From: Gemmatimonadaceae bacterium
Lineage (GTDB): Bacteria > Gemmatimonadota > Gemmatimonadetes > Gemmatimonadales > Gemmatimonadaceae
Direction of reading: 5' to 3'
NCBI GenBank assembly: GCA_016720905.1
Contig: JADKJT010000002.1
Coordinates: 62,001-126,000 of the forward strand
Length of the DNA stretch: 64,000 nt
Notes under the pieces: generated by a model
Told to the model about the DNA's origin: nothing
The model's input: the letters and a program-made list of their open reading frames with translations, nothing else
The model's database searches: none
In this document: in pieces, positions 18,648 to 27,230 of the stretch
Position numbering within the stretch: the stretch's first letter is position 1
How the letters are laid out: every line of letters starts with the position of its first letter
Program-made: the position numbers and the translations under genes

Positions 18648-19166
18648 CTACAAGAACAGATCGAGCCCGAAGAGCGTGCTCCCATCGTGGTTGTAGTCCG
18701 TCTCACCGGCGCCTCGGCGCGCGACCGCGCGAGCCGCGGCGCTGTCGTCGCCCGCGAGGGGGCGCGAGGCCGCGCGCTCGGTGTTCGCCGCACTGCTGAT
18801 CGCCATGCGCCGCAGCGCGGTCGCATCGGTTGAATCCACCACACCCAGCGAGCGCAGGGCGCCGATGAGCGAGTCGGCGCTCACGCGCGAGGCCTCACTG
18901 GTCGTGGCCGCGCCCATCACCTGATCGAGCAGCGATTCGGGGTAGCCTGCAGCGCGGAGTCTCGTGCGAACCTGCACCGGCGAGAGACCGCTGGATTGCA
19001 GACGCTGGCGCAGCTGCGCTGCCAGCTCCGGACGCGCACGCAGCATGGCCTCCGCCTGCTGCGGCGTCGGCAGATTCGACGGCAGCGTCTGTGAATGCGC
19101 CGGAGTAGCCGTCAGGCACACCAGTATCGAGGCGGCCAGGGCGAACGAGCGGGATATGGGCAACAC
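18648..19166 (-). CDS. SLBB export protein, signal peptide and N-terminal segment (ends at amber codon)
   Basis: An open frame with a signal peptide (ISRSFALAASILVCLTATPAHSQ) and a helical N-terminal region (LPTPQQAEAMLRARPELAA, QLRQRLQSSGLSPVQVRTRL) that continues without change of phase into the SLBB body. It ends ...TLFGLDLFL, then TAG, then TTT ATG. Position, phase and content say it is the missing N-terminus of the export protein. The GTG at 19166 is the best start; no ATG exists near the signal peptide and no clear ribosome-binding site is visible. Confidence 0.72.
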   Translation of the reverse strand: MLPISRSFALAASILVCLTATPAHSQTLPSNLPTPQQAEAMLRARPELAAQLRQRLQSSGLSPVQVRTRLRAAGYPESLLDQVMGAATTSEASRVSADSLIGALRSLGVVDSTDATALRRMAISSAANTERAASRPLAGDDSAAARAVARRGAGETDYNHDGSTLFGLDLFL

Positions 19167-19258
19167 GGATGGGGACAAACGGAAAAAGTCGCGATCTTGG
19201 GCTACTGCCAAGACGCGCGACCTTCCCGTGGTGTAACGCTGGACGGGGCAACTGTGAC

Positions 19259-19290
19259 GGGCCGGACCTTCCGGCGCGTGATGCCGGCCC
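19259..19290 (-). terminator. GC-rich hairpin downstream of DUF4412 gene
   Basis: GGGCCGG (19259-19265) can pair with CCGGCCC (19284-19290), with an alternative inner hairpin CCGGA/TCCGG. It lies just past the DUF4412 stop. There is no clear T-run, so support is modest. Confidence 0.3.
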
Positions 19291-19306
19291 CGTTCGGCTT
19301 CGCCCC

Positions 19307-20317
19307 TTATTGCGGTGGCTTCTTCTTGAACATGCCACCCAGACCGGCCTTGATGGCGTCGCCGGCGCTCGGTTTGGCCCCTTTGCCCTTCGTCGTATCG
19401 GCGCCCTTGGCGCTGTCCATGGCGGACTGCGCCGCTTTCATTGTCTCGCTCAGGTTGGTGACCTGATAGCCCTCGGGGATCTTGAACACGGCCGGATCGA
19501 CGTTGCCTTTCTTGAGGTCGGTGACCTCCATCGTGATGATATCCGTCGTGACCTTGCCCTTGCCGTCGGTGGTGGTCGACCAGGTCGTGCTGCGGAGCGC
19601 CATCCCCTTGCGACCGTATTCCTTCTCGTATTTCGCGAACTCGGCGGCCATCTCGGGATTCGTGGCCTTCATGCCGCTGGTGAACGACCGGCCCCACACC
19701 GCCAGCGCCTCCTCGTCGATCTCGATACCCTGGGCGATCCACTGATCGCTGGAATCCGACGACGACGAGCGCTGGGTCATTCCCATGATCTTCACCTCGA
19801 TGTCGCTGCTGTTGTACATCCGCACGTGCCGGGTGCGGTACCCCAGGATGTTCTCGCCCGCGCCCATGTCCTTGAACGAGAACTTGGCGTTGTTGATGCT
19901 CATCTTCATCATGGGATTGTTCATCATGGCCCCCAGGCCGCTGCCGAACTGGCCGGCGTCCATGACCATCACCTGCTTGTCCTTGTCATTGACGATCGCA
20001 AACTGCGCCGGCGACGACGTGATGATGATGTAGGCGCCTTTCTGACCCATCGGGCCCTTGCCGTTGGTGTAATCCATTCGCGCGTTGCCGCCCTGCAATT
20101 GCACCAGCGCGTTGATATCCATCGACTCCTTGCGGCGCTTGTCGGTCGAGGCCGATGTCACGGTGTAGGTGAACGTGAGCCCGGCGGCGGCCGGTCTGGC
20201 GACGGGCGGAATCGACGGCGTCCGTGCGGCGGCCAGAGTGGCTATCGTGCCGACCAGCAACAATGTCACAGCCAAAAACCGGGCTGGCGTTCCGAGTCGG
20301 GTGGCGGCTACTGGCAT
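19307..20317 (-). CDS. Secreted DUF4412 domain protein
   Basis: A 336-residue exported protein: signal peptide (ARFLAVTLLLVGTIATLAAA), then a DUF4412-type domain with alternating strands (GLTFTYTVTSAS, MDYTNGKGPMGQKGAYIII, VNDKDKQVMVMD) and a Lys-rich C-terminus ending MFKKKPPQ. The domain is found in outer-membrane or periplasmic proteins of unknown role in environmental bacteria. Met is unusually frequent in the segment GAMMNNPMMKMS, but a metal role is not shown. It is divergent from the cupredoxin-like gene across 240 bases that probably hold both promoters. Confidence 0.75.
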   Translation of the reverse strand: MPVAATRLGTPARFLAVTLLLVGTIATLAAARTPSIPPVARPAAAGLTFTYTVTSASTDKRRKESMDINALVQLQGGNARMDYTNGKGPMGQKGAYIIITSSPAQFAIVNDKDKQVMVMDAGQFGSGLGAMMNNPMMKMSINNAKFSFKDMGAGENILGYRTRHVRMYNSSDIEVKIMGMTQRSSSSDSSDQWIAQGIEIDEEALAVWGRSFTSGMKATNPEMAAEFAKYEKEYGRKGMALRSTTWSTTTDGKGKVTTDIITMEVTDLKKGNVDPAVFKIPEGYQVTNLSETMKAAQSAMDSAKGADTTKGKGAKPSAGDAIKAGLGGMFKKKPPQ

Positions 20318-20544
20318 GGGAGCCTCGCGAGAGGGGTTGAGCGATACAGGGAGATCTCCTTGAAGCTATGTCGACCGTAGTGGGCGGCAAGCGGCCGACG
20401 TTCCCGATTGGGCATTACAGCACCTGTGCGTCGTCAATGCGCCCGTTCGCCCAATCACCCGGTGCAGTCTGTCTCCGCCAGCTTGACGGACACCGGTGCG
20501 GGCGACAGTCTCCATCAGATGGTCGATGTGCGTCAACCGCTTGC

Positions 20545-20550
20545 GGAGGT
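20545..20550 (+). promoter_or_regulatory. Strong ribosome-binding site
   Basis: GGAGGT seven bases before the ATG at 20558 fixes the start of the cupredoxin-like gene, although the open frame extends 150 bases further upstream. Confidence 0.75.
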
Positions 20551-20557
20551 CTTTCTC

Positions 20558-21049
20558 ATGCGCTCTCGATGGTTCGCGCGCTCGCTGTGCACGGCGACGC
20601 TGTTCACGTTTTTCGCACCGACGGTGCCGCTCAGCAGTCAGCAGCCGGCCAAACCGGCCGCCAATCGCCCCGCGCAAACGGCGACCCCATCGGTCACCTA
20701 TGTAAAGGTGATCGGCGCCGACTACGCCTTCGAGACTCAGGACATCGTGCCGGCAGGCATCGTCGCCTTCAATCTGGTGAATAGCGGCAGCGACCTGCAT
20801 GCGATGGCAATCTTCGAATTGCCAGAAAAGCACACGCTGCGGGAATTTCTGGATCAGTATCACGGCATGGGCATGATCCCGGCGTGGATGATCGGCGTGG
20901 GACAGACACCCACCATTGCCCCGAAAGCCGAGACGTTTCTCACGGTCCGCATGAAGCCGGGTCGGTACATTCTGGCCTGCCTCATTCCCGCGCGCGACGG
21001 GCGCATGCACACGGAAAAGGGGATGGTGAAGCTGATCACGGTGAAGTAA
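20558..21049 (+). CDS. Secreted cupredoxin-like protein
   Basis: A 163-residue exported protein: signal peptide (MRSRWFARSLCTATLFTFF...), a Pro/Ala-rich linker, and a beta-sandwich-like domain (YVKVIGADYAFETQDIVPAGIVAFNLVNSGSD, ending RYILACLIPARDGRMHTEKGMVKLI). The arrangement of HAM, a late Cys (ILACLIP), His (GRMH) and Met (KGM) recalls the Cys-His-Met copper site of plastocyanin-like proteins, so copper binding is possible but unproven. The start is set by GGAGGT. It stands alone between divergent and convergent neighbours. Confidence 0.62.
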   Translation: MRSRWFARSLCTATLFTFFAPTVPLSSQQPAKPAANRPAQTATPSVTYVKVIGADYAFETQDIVPAGIVAFNLVNSGSDLHAMAIFELPEKHTLREFLDQYHGMGMIPAWMIGVGQTPTIAPKAETFLTVRMKPGRYILACLIPARDGRMHTEKGMVKLITVK

Positions 21050-21067
21050 CGGTCGACGACGCGTGTC

Positions 21068-21090
21068 GCCGACGACGCTACGTCGTCGGC
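21068..21090. terminator. Convergent hairpin over the Mur-ligase stop codon
   Basis: A perfect 10-bp stem, GCCGACGACG (21068-21077) and CGTCGTCGGC (21081-21090), with loop CTA, which is the complement of the TAG stop of the Mur-ligase gene. It lies between two convergent genes and probably ends or protects both transcripts; no T-run. Confidence 0.45.
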
Positions 21091-22865
21091 AGCCCGTCGC
21101 CCGCGTTCCATCCGCTGGCCGCCAACTGGTCCATTAGCGCGAGAACGCGGGCGCGCTCAACATGAACGCCCAGCACCAGCACATCACCAGCGCGCGACCA
21201 GACCAGTGCATCGCGCACCCCGGACAGCTCGCTGTCGGCCATCCCCACCGCGTCCGGCGCGGCCCCGGCCTCCATCAGGGCGGCCATGAGAACGGCTGAC
21301 ACTTCGCCGGGTTGGCGACCGCGCAACATGGCCGTCATTTCCTTGATGATCACGCGATCGAATCGCTGCGTCTGCCACGCGGCGGCGGCAAGCGCGTGCA
21401 ATTGCGCGTTGTCCCGGTTGCCCGCCTGCCCCAGCAGCAGCAGCCGGCGACTGGCGGGCATGGTGGCGGCTGTCCGGCACAGCGACGCCATGCCGTCGGG
21501 ATTATGGGCGTAATCCATGACCACCGTGATCCCGCCGATGGAGCGAATCATCAGCCGGCCCGGATTGTCGGACGCCGTCGCACCGAATGACGCCAGGGTG
21601 TCACGAATAGCGGTAACCGGCACGCCCACCACGCTTGCCAGCACGGCGGCCGCGGCCGCGTTCGCGATGTTGTGTCGTGCGTTGCCGTCGAGCGTGATGG
21701 GCATTCCCCGCACCGCACCCAGCGTATGCCATGTGCCGCGACACTGCAGCCAGAGCTCACCATCGCGCACCGTGGCCGCGTGCGTGTGCGGACTCGTGTG
21801 GTGCGTAAGCGCGTGATTCGTCACGCTGAACCAGGCAACCGCCCGGCCCAACTGCGCCGCCAGTACCACCAATGAGGGGTCGTCGGCATTGAGCACCAAA
21901 GGGGCCTCGACACGAAGCGCGCGCGCGACGATTGACTTGACCTCCGCGAGATCGGCCAGCGTCTCCACGCCATACTCGCCGAAATGATCAGCCGAGATGT
22001 TGGTGATCACCGCCCCGTGCACCAGGTTCAATGCGAGTCCACGCCGCAACATGCCGCCCCGCGCGGTCTCCAACACGGCAGCCTCCACTCGGGGATGGCA
22101 CAGCACACGGCGCGCGCCGGAAGGACCGGTATAGTCGCCGGCCTCCAGTTGATCCGCACCGACCCACACGCCGTCGCTGCAGGACCAGCCGGTGACCTGG
22201 CCGTTCGCTCGCCACATCGCCGCGACCAGTCGCGTGGTGGTCGTCTTGCCATTCGAGCCGGTCACCAGGGCCACCGGGACATCACGCACCGCGTCCCAGC
22301 TGTCGTCAAATTCCGCGGAGTCGTCCAGCGCGGTGTCTGAATGCACCACCGCCCGCACGCCAACGCCACTTCCCACCGAACACCCGTCGTCATCGAGCGA
22401 GAATGACAACGCGCGTTCGTGCGCGTGTTGCGCAATGGCGACCACGTGCGGCAACGCCTGACGTTCGCGCGTGTACTTCTCGCGAAGCACGGGAACTGCG
22501 TCAGGCGTATCGAGTTCGGCGATCACGGCTTCGGCCGCCACCCAGGCGTGTTCCGAGAGATCCGTGGCCGTAAGCAAGCCGTCGAGTGGTGCCGTAAGAA
22601 AGAGACTGGCACTCTGACTCGACACGCGTGTCGCGCAGTCAGTGTCCGTCCAGCCCAGAGCGGCGGCGAGGCGCCTGACCTCCGTCGGCCAGGCCTCCAC
22701 GGCGCGAGCACCGGCAGCATGCTGACAGGTGACGTCGAGCACGGCACCGGCGCGTTCACTGAAGAAGTTCGGTCCGAACAACCGGCGCGAGTCGAGAATC
22801 GAAGGCGCCAGATACTCCGGCTGGTCAGTCACCGGATTCCGGAGCCAGTATGACACCGCGCTCAT
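21078..22865 (-). CDS. Stand-alone Mur-ligase protein of the cyanophycin operon
   Basis: A 595-residue protein with an unassigned N-terminal domain (about 1-205) followed by a Mur ligase-type ATPase: VALVTGSNGKTTTTRL (P-loop, about residue 212), GDYTGPSGARRVL, VLETARGGMLRRG, and a C-terminal glutamate-ligase-like domain with VVMDYAHNPDGMASL. The core closely resembles the Mur half of cyanophycin synthetase (compare MTGPTSARIVL and VLETARGGLLRAG in cphA), but the ATP-grasp half is absent. The ATG at 22865 overlaps the 3' end of cphA by 41 bases, so it is the third gene of the cphB-cphA unit. Cyanophycin modification, priming or a related peptide ligation is an inference. Confidence 0.78.
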   Translation of the reverse strand: MSAVSYWLRNPVTDQPEYLAPSILDSRRLFGPNFFSERAGAVLDVTCQHAAGARAVEAWPTEVRRLAAALGWTDTDCATRVSSQSASLFLTAPLDGLLTATDLSEHAWVAAEAVIAELDTPDAVPVLREKYTRERQALPHVVAIAQHAHERALSFSLDDDGCSVGSGVGVRAVVHSDTALDDSAEFDDSWDAVRDVPVALVTGSNGKTTTTRLVAAMWRANGQVTGWSCSDGVWVGADQLEAGDYTGPSGARRVLCHPRVEAAVLETARGGMLRRGLALNLVHGAVITNISADHFGEYGVETLADLAEVKSIVARALRVEAPLVLNADDPSLVVLAAQLGRAVAWFSVTNHALTHHTSPHTHAATVRDGELWLQCRGTWHTLGAVRGMPITLDGNARHNIANAAAAAVLASVVGVPVTAIRDTLASFGATASDNPGRLMIRSIGGITVVMDYAHNPDGMASLCRTAATMPASRRLLLLGQAGNRDNAQLHALAAAAWQTQRFDRVIIKEMTAMLRGRQPGEVSAVLMAALMEAGAAPDAVGMADSELSGVRDALVWSRAGDVLVLGVHVERARVLALMDQLAASGWNAGDGLPTT

Positions 22866-25679
22866 CGCGCACCAATACGACCTCGTCGGGTGCCACGTTC
22901 CATCGTTCGGATGGTGCCACCGGCGCACTCGCCGACTTGGCCGGCGCCGCATCGTCCGCCGGCGACTCCTCGTGTACCGCCTGCCGCGGGACCGCGCGTG
23001 CCGCACGGGGCGACGGCGCCACACGCGCCGATTCGCCGGGATGGAAGTTGATGATCTGCTTCCAACCTCGCGCCAGCGCATCGGCGAAGATCAACAGCAG
23101 GTCGCCCGCACGCGCCATCGACAGCGCCGCCTCGATGGCCTGCTGTTCATCCACCACCATCGCGATGTGCTCATCACCGATGCCACCGGCCTTGAGTCCC
23201 TGCACGAGCATGCGCGGAATCTCGTCGTCGCCGCGACCGCGCAGGGAGTCATCCCGTCGGCAGATATAGTGGTCGAAGCGCGCATTGGCGGCTGCCGTGG
23301 CAATGGCCATGATGTCCTCATCACGACGGTCGCCCGGAGCCGACAGCACGCACAGTCGACGCCCGGTCGGCGTCATGCGGTTCACCAGCTGACACAGGGC
23401 TTCGACCGCGTGCGCGTTGTGTCCGTAGTCGAACAGCACCTTGAACGGATGCTGGTCGTACACGTTCAAGCGACCCGGTGCCTGGAAGAACGTGGTGTCG
23501 AAGGTGCGGAGTCCGTGACGGATGTCCTCCAGTCGCACCCCCATGGAAAACGCCATCGCGGCGGCGAACATGGCGTTCTGCACATTGAACGTGGCGCGCC
23601 CTTCCAGCGTGGCGGGAATGAGATGCGTCCACAACAGGGAATGTGGGCTCCCCGATCGTATATCGTGATCATCTCGCCGTTCACACCGGCCTCCAGCGCG
23701 ATGGCCCGGCCTCCGGCACGAATGTGCTCGCGTACCAGCGCGTGCGCGGGATCCATGGTCACGTAGCATACGAACTTGGCCTGCGTGAACGCCGCCATGC
23801 GCAACGTGTGCGGGTCGTCGGCATTCAGTACCGCCGTGTCCGTGGCAATCTCCACGACCGTGCGCTTCACCTCAGCCAATTGGGCCAACGTCTCGATGCC
23901 CTTCTGCCCCAGATGGTCGGGCTGGATGTTGAGCACTGCCCCCACGTCCACCTGCCGCATGGCCATGCCCGCGCGCAGCAGCCCCCCACGTGCCGTTTCC
24001 AGCACGGCCACTTCCACCGCCGGATCGCTCAGCACGATGCGCGCCGAGGTTGGACCGGTCATGTCACCTTCCACCGTGCGCTGGCCGTCGATGTACACAC
24101 CATCGGTGGTGGTGAGTCCGACCCGCTTGCCCGCCAGCTTGTGGATGTGCGCCAGCAGCCGCGCGGTGGTGGTCTTGCCGTTCGTGCCCGTGAGCGCGGC
24201 AATCGGAATCGTGCTGGGCGCGTTGCGCGGGAACAGCATGTCCATGACCTTGCCGGCCACGTCGCGCGGACGCCCTTCACTGGGCGCCATGTGCATGCGA
24301 AAGCCGGGTGCGGCGTTCACTTCACAAATGGCTCCGCCGATTTCCTTATACGACTGTGTCATGTCGGGCGACAGGAAATCGACCCCGCCCACATCGAGGC
24401 CGATGGCCTGGATGGCCCGCACGGCCATCTCCGCATTGTCAGGATGCACCACATCCGTCATGTCCACGGCGGTGCCGCCCGTGGAGAGATTGGCCGTCAA
24501 CCGCAGATAGACATCCTCGCCCGGCGATGGCACGGTGCTGCCGGTGTACCCCTGCTTGGCCAGCAAGCCCACGGCCTGTTCATCGAGTTCCAGTTGCGTG
24601 AGCACCTTCTCGTGGCCGATCCCGCGTCGCGGATCGAGGTTCACGATGCCGATCAGTTCTTCAATGGTGTGCACGCCGTCACCCGTCACCTTGCCGGGTT
24701 CACGCTTGCTGACCGCCACCAGTTCGCCGTTCACCACCAGCATGCGGTGATCGTGACCCGTGATGAAGCTCTCCACAATCACGCTGCGCGAAATTTCCTG
24801 AGCGCGCTTGAAACCAGCCACCACTTCGTCGGGTGTCGCGAGGTTGACGGACACGCCTCGGCCATGGTTCCCATTGTACGGCTTGGTCACCACGGGATAG
24901 CCGATGCGCTGCGCCGCGCTCACGGCGCGTTCCGCCGTCTGGACCAGCCGCTGCTTGGGCACCGGCAGGCCCAGATTGGCCAGAATGCGATTGGTCTCTT
25001 CCTTGTCCGACGCCAGTTCCACCGCGATGTGCGAGGTTCGGCCGGTGATGGTGGCCTGAATGCGTTGTTGATTGCAGCCGTAGCCCAGTTGTATGAGGCT
25101 CTGCTCGTTGAGACGAATCCACGGGATATCCCGTGACTCCGCCGCGTGCACGATGCTTGCGGTACTCGGCCCCAACGCCCGACGTTGCGCATAGCGAATG
25201 AACGCATCGCGACGCTCGGCCAGATCGAATGTCGGATTTTCGCCGGGCGGTCTCAGTTCCGGCGGCAGCAGATGATGCAGCAGATCCAGCGCCACCTCCG
25301 CCGCCTCGAGTCCGACATCCTCCTGCTCGTACTCGAATACCACATCATACACGCCCGGCTGGTCCGTTTCGCGCGTCTTGCCGAATGTGACCTTGACACC
25401 AGAAACGTTCTGCAATTCGATGGCCACGTGCTCCAGCACGTGACCCAGCCAGGTGCCCTCGTCTTCCGTCATGCGTCGCACGAAACCGCCCGCCACGCCG
25501 TACGAACACCCGTGCTCCTTCAATCCCGGCAGCGCCGTCAACAGTGACTCGATGAACGCATCACCAAGCCTGCGGGTCGGCCACGCCTCCAGTGCGCCAA
25601 GATCGAGCACCAGCCGGATGACCGGGAAGTGCGCGTAGTGGCTCGGCCCGACATAGACCGAGCGGTCGAGGATTTCCAT
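22825..25679 (-). CDS. cphA: Cyanophycin synthetase, frameshifted near 23637
   Basis: Polymerises Asp and Arg into cyanophycin, an insoluble nitrogen reserve, using two ATP-dependent active sites. The N-terminal and ATP-grasp domains span about residues 1-480 (MEILDRSVYVGPS, KPYNGNHGRGVSVN, GGVDFLSPD, ICEVNAAPGFRMH). The Mur domain starts near 490 (ALTGTNGKTTTARLLAHI, VLETARGGLLRAG). The first frame is open from 25679 to about 23640 and breaks after YDRGAHIP; the correct continuation (LLWTHLIPATLEGRATFN) is in another frame down to 22825. Adding one base to the G-run at 23637-23639 restores a product of about 951 residues. Operon with cphB upstream (6 bases) and the extra Mur ligase downstream. 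Authentic mutation or sequencing error cannot be told apart here. Confidence 0.9.
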
Positions 25680-25685
25680 TTGCGA

Positions 25686-26504
25686 TTACCCGCCGATGAC
25701 GAATGAGCTGTACTGCGCAGCGGGGGCCGCGTGTCGCGTGTGCAGATTGAACGCGGAACCCGCCCCAAGCAGGTGAATACGCGCACCGATGATGGTGATC
25801 GTGTCACCGGGTTTCGCTTCCGCCACCGACGAATACTCGATGTTGGCCGGGTCAACCACCGTCACCGCTCCGGACCCCACCACTTCCAGCGTCTCGTCAG
25901 GCGCGATGAACGCGGCCGTATCCTCATCGACACCCAGTCCAATGCAGAACGGGTTGTACGACAGCGCCGTGAGCAGCCGACCCATGCGGTCGCGCTGCCG
26001 GAAGTGCTGATCGACGATGATGCGATTCGTCAGTCCGAGACCGGCGCACATGGTGACCATGCCGGCGCGCGGCGTGCTGCCTTCCTCGCCGAACGCGATC
26101 ATGTGCTCGCTGAGGTACGCGGCGCCGGCGCTGGTGCCGGCGATATGCACCCCTTGCTCGTTGCGAACACGCAGCAACTTCGCGACCGGTGTGCCGCCAA
26201 GAATGGTCGACAGTTTGAGCTGGTTCCCACCGGTGAGGAAGACGCCCGTAGCGTCCCCCAGCCAATCCAGCCAGTCGGCATCATCGCAGTCGCTGCGTCG
26301 GTCAAAATTGAAGGCCTTGACCTGTTTCACCCCGTGCCGCTGAAATACGCGCTCGAAGAACGTGCCCATATCGGGCTCGTTGGACGCCGTGGGAATGACC
26401 GCGATGCGCGCCGCGGTGCCACCGCTCAGCGCGATGAAGCGTTCAAGAATGACGGGGGCAAGGAGCTTGCCCCCGATCGGAATGATCCAGCCGCGCATGG
26501 TCAT
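25686..26504 (-). CDS. cphB: Cyanophycinase
   Basis: Serine peptidase of family S51 that cuts cyanophycin into beta-Asp-Arg dipeptides. It has 272 residues: MRGWIIPIGGK at the start, a GGNQ motif (FLTGGNQLKLS), the nucleophile in GTSAGAAYLSEHMI at about residue 130, and IIVDQHFRQRDRMGRL. The length is typical. It is the first gene of the minus-strand operon, with cphA starting 6 bases after its stop. Together they allow storage and mobilisation of nitrogen. The ATG at 26504 was chosen; a second ATG lies two codons in. Confidence 0.94.
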   Translation of the reverse strand: MTMRGWIIPIGGKLLAPVILERFIALSGGTAARIAVIPTASNEPDMGTFFERVFQRHGVKQVKAFNFDRRSDCDDADWLDWLGDATGVFLTGGNQLKLSTILGGTPVAKLLRVRNEQGVHIAGTSAGAAYLSEHMIAFGEEGSTPRAGMVTMCAGLGLTNRIIVDQHFRQRDRMGRLLTALSYNPFCIGLGVDEDTAAFIAPDETLEVVGSGAVTVVDPANIEYSSVAEAKPGDTITIIGARIHLLGAGSAFNLHTRHAAPAAQYSSFVIGG

Positions 26505-26591
26505 GTGGGTCGCGAACGGAAGGTGACAGGGTCTGTTACCAAGCTAACGCCGGCCAGGGCCGACGGGTAACGTTCGCGAGGCCAGACCGGG

Positions 26592-27077
26592 CTACTTCAT
26601 ACCGTCCTTTTTCGGCATGACGCAGCCGGCCTCGAGGACGTCGAATTTCTCGTGCAGCGCCTTCATGGCGTCCTTGAGCTTGCCGTCCTCGGCTTTCGCG
26701 GCGACCAGGTCCGCCACACCCTGCGTTTCAGCTGGCAGTGCGGCCGCGGTGGCCTTGAGCTTGGGAGAATCGCATCCCTTCGGGGCGGTCGAACCGGCAA
26801 GCGCCTTTGCCGACGCCACCATGTCTCCGATCTTCGCCCGGGTCGGTGCCAGGTCGCCCTTGTCCTTGGCCGGATGCCAGGTGGCCATCATCAGCATGTG
26901 GTAGGCGTCCAGTTCCTTCCACGGACTCATCGCGTGGTTCATCTCCTGCTCCATCTTGGAGTGATCCATTTGCTCCATCTTGGCCTTGTCCATCCCGCCG
27001 GTCTTGACCGGTGGCTGCTGGGCGGAAGCGGTAGCGGCCGTCAGAAGAAGTGCGGCGGTGAGAACTCGAATCGTCAT
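26592..27077 (-). CDS. Secreted helical Met/His-rich protein
   Basis: A 161-residue exported protein of unknown function. Signal peptide MTIRVLTAALLLTAATASAQ, then a Met/Lys/His-rich stretch (MDKAKMEQMDHSKMEQEMNH) and an all-helical domain ending ALHEKFDVLEAGC. Two Cys (GCDSPK and EAGC) could form a disulphide. The pattern faintly recalls cytochrome c'-type four-helix proteins but lacks a CxxCH haem site. The Met/His-rich N-terminus could bind copper; this is speculative. It sits alone, downstream of the M14 gene's terminator. Confidence 0.6.
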   Translation of the reverse strand: MTIRVLTAALLLTAATASAQQPPVKTGGMDKAKMEQMDHSKMEQEMNHAMSPWKELDAYHMLMMATWHPAKDKGDLAPTRAKIGDMVASAKALAGSTAPKGCDSPKLKATAAALPAETQGVADLVAAKAEDGKLKDAMKALHEKFDVLEAGCVMPKKDGMK

Positions 27078-27164
27078 GGTTCGGTCGGATTTGGGGATGA
27101 TCAGCGGCGTCGGCGCCGCAGGGTGTTCAGGTCTGTACCCCGGACAAACTCAGCAAGTTCGTCT

Positions 27165-27207
27165 CGGAAAACAATGAAGCGATGGGCAGGTCTGCCCATC
27201 GCTTCAT
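27165..27207 (-). terminator. Strong intrinsic terminator of the M14 peptidase gene
   Basis: A perfect 16-bp inverted repeat, 27174-27189 paired with 27192-27207, with a 2-base centre, is followed on the minus strand by TTGTTTTC. It lies 24 bases past the stop of the M14 peptidase gene. Confidence 0.82.
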
Positions 27208-27230
27208 GTGACTTCACGTGGTGTGGCCCG

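Noticed and set aside
18641..18650. SLBB region as two independent genes with coupled translation
   Set aside because: No ribosome-binding site before ATG 18644, the signal peptide is only in the first part and both parts are in one phase.
17451..18833. 460-codon plus-strand open frame
   Set aside because: Antisense to the SLBB gene, which has repeated conserved SLBB motifs.
19169..20380. 403-codon plus-strand open frame
   Set aside because: Antisense to the DUF4412 gene; His/Arg/Gly-rich shadow.
23630..23645. Programmed -1 frameshifting in cphA
   Set aside because: No slippery heptamer (X XXY YYZ) or downstream pseudoknot is evident at the junction, and a C-run deletion explains it more simply.
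23643..25136. 497-codon plus-strand open frame antisense to cphA
   Set aside because: No recognisable motif and composition typical of antisense frames; cphA is clear on the minus strand.
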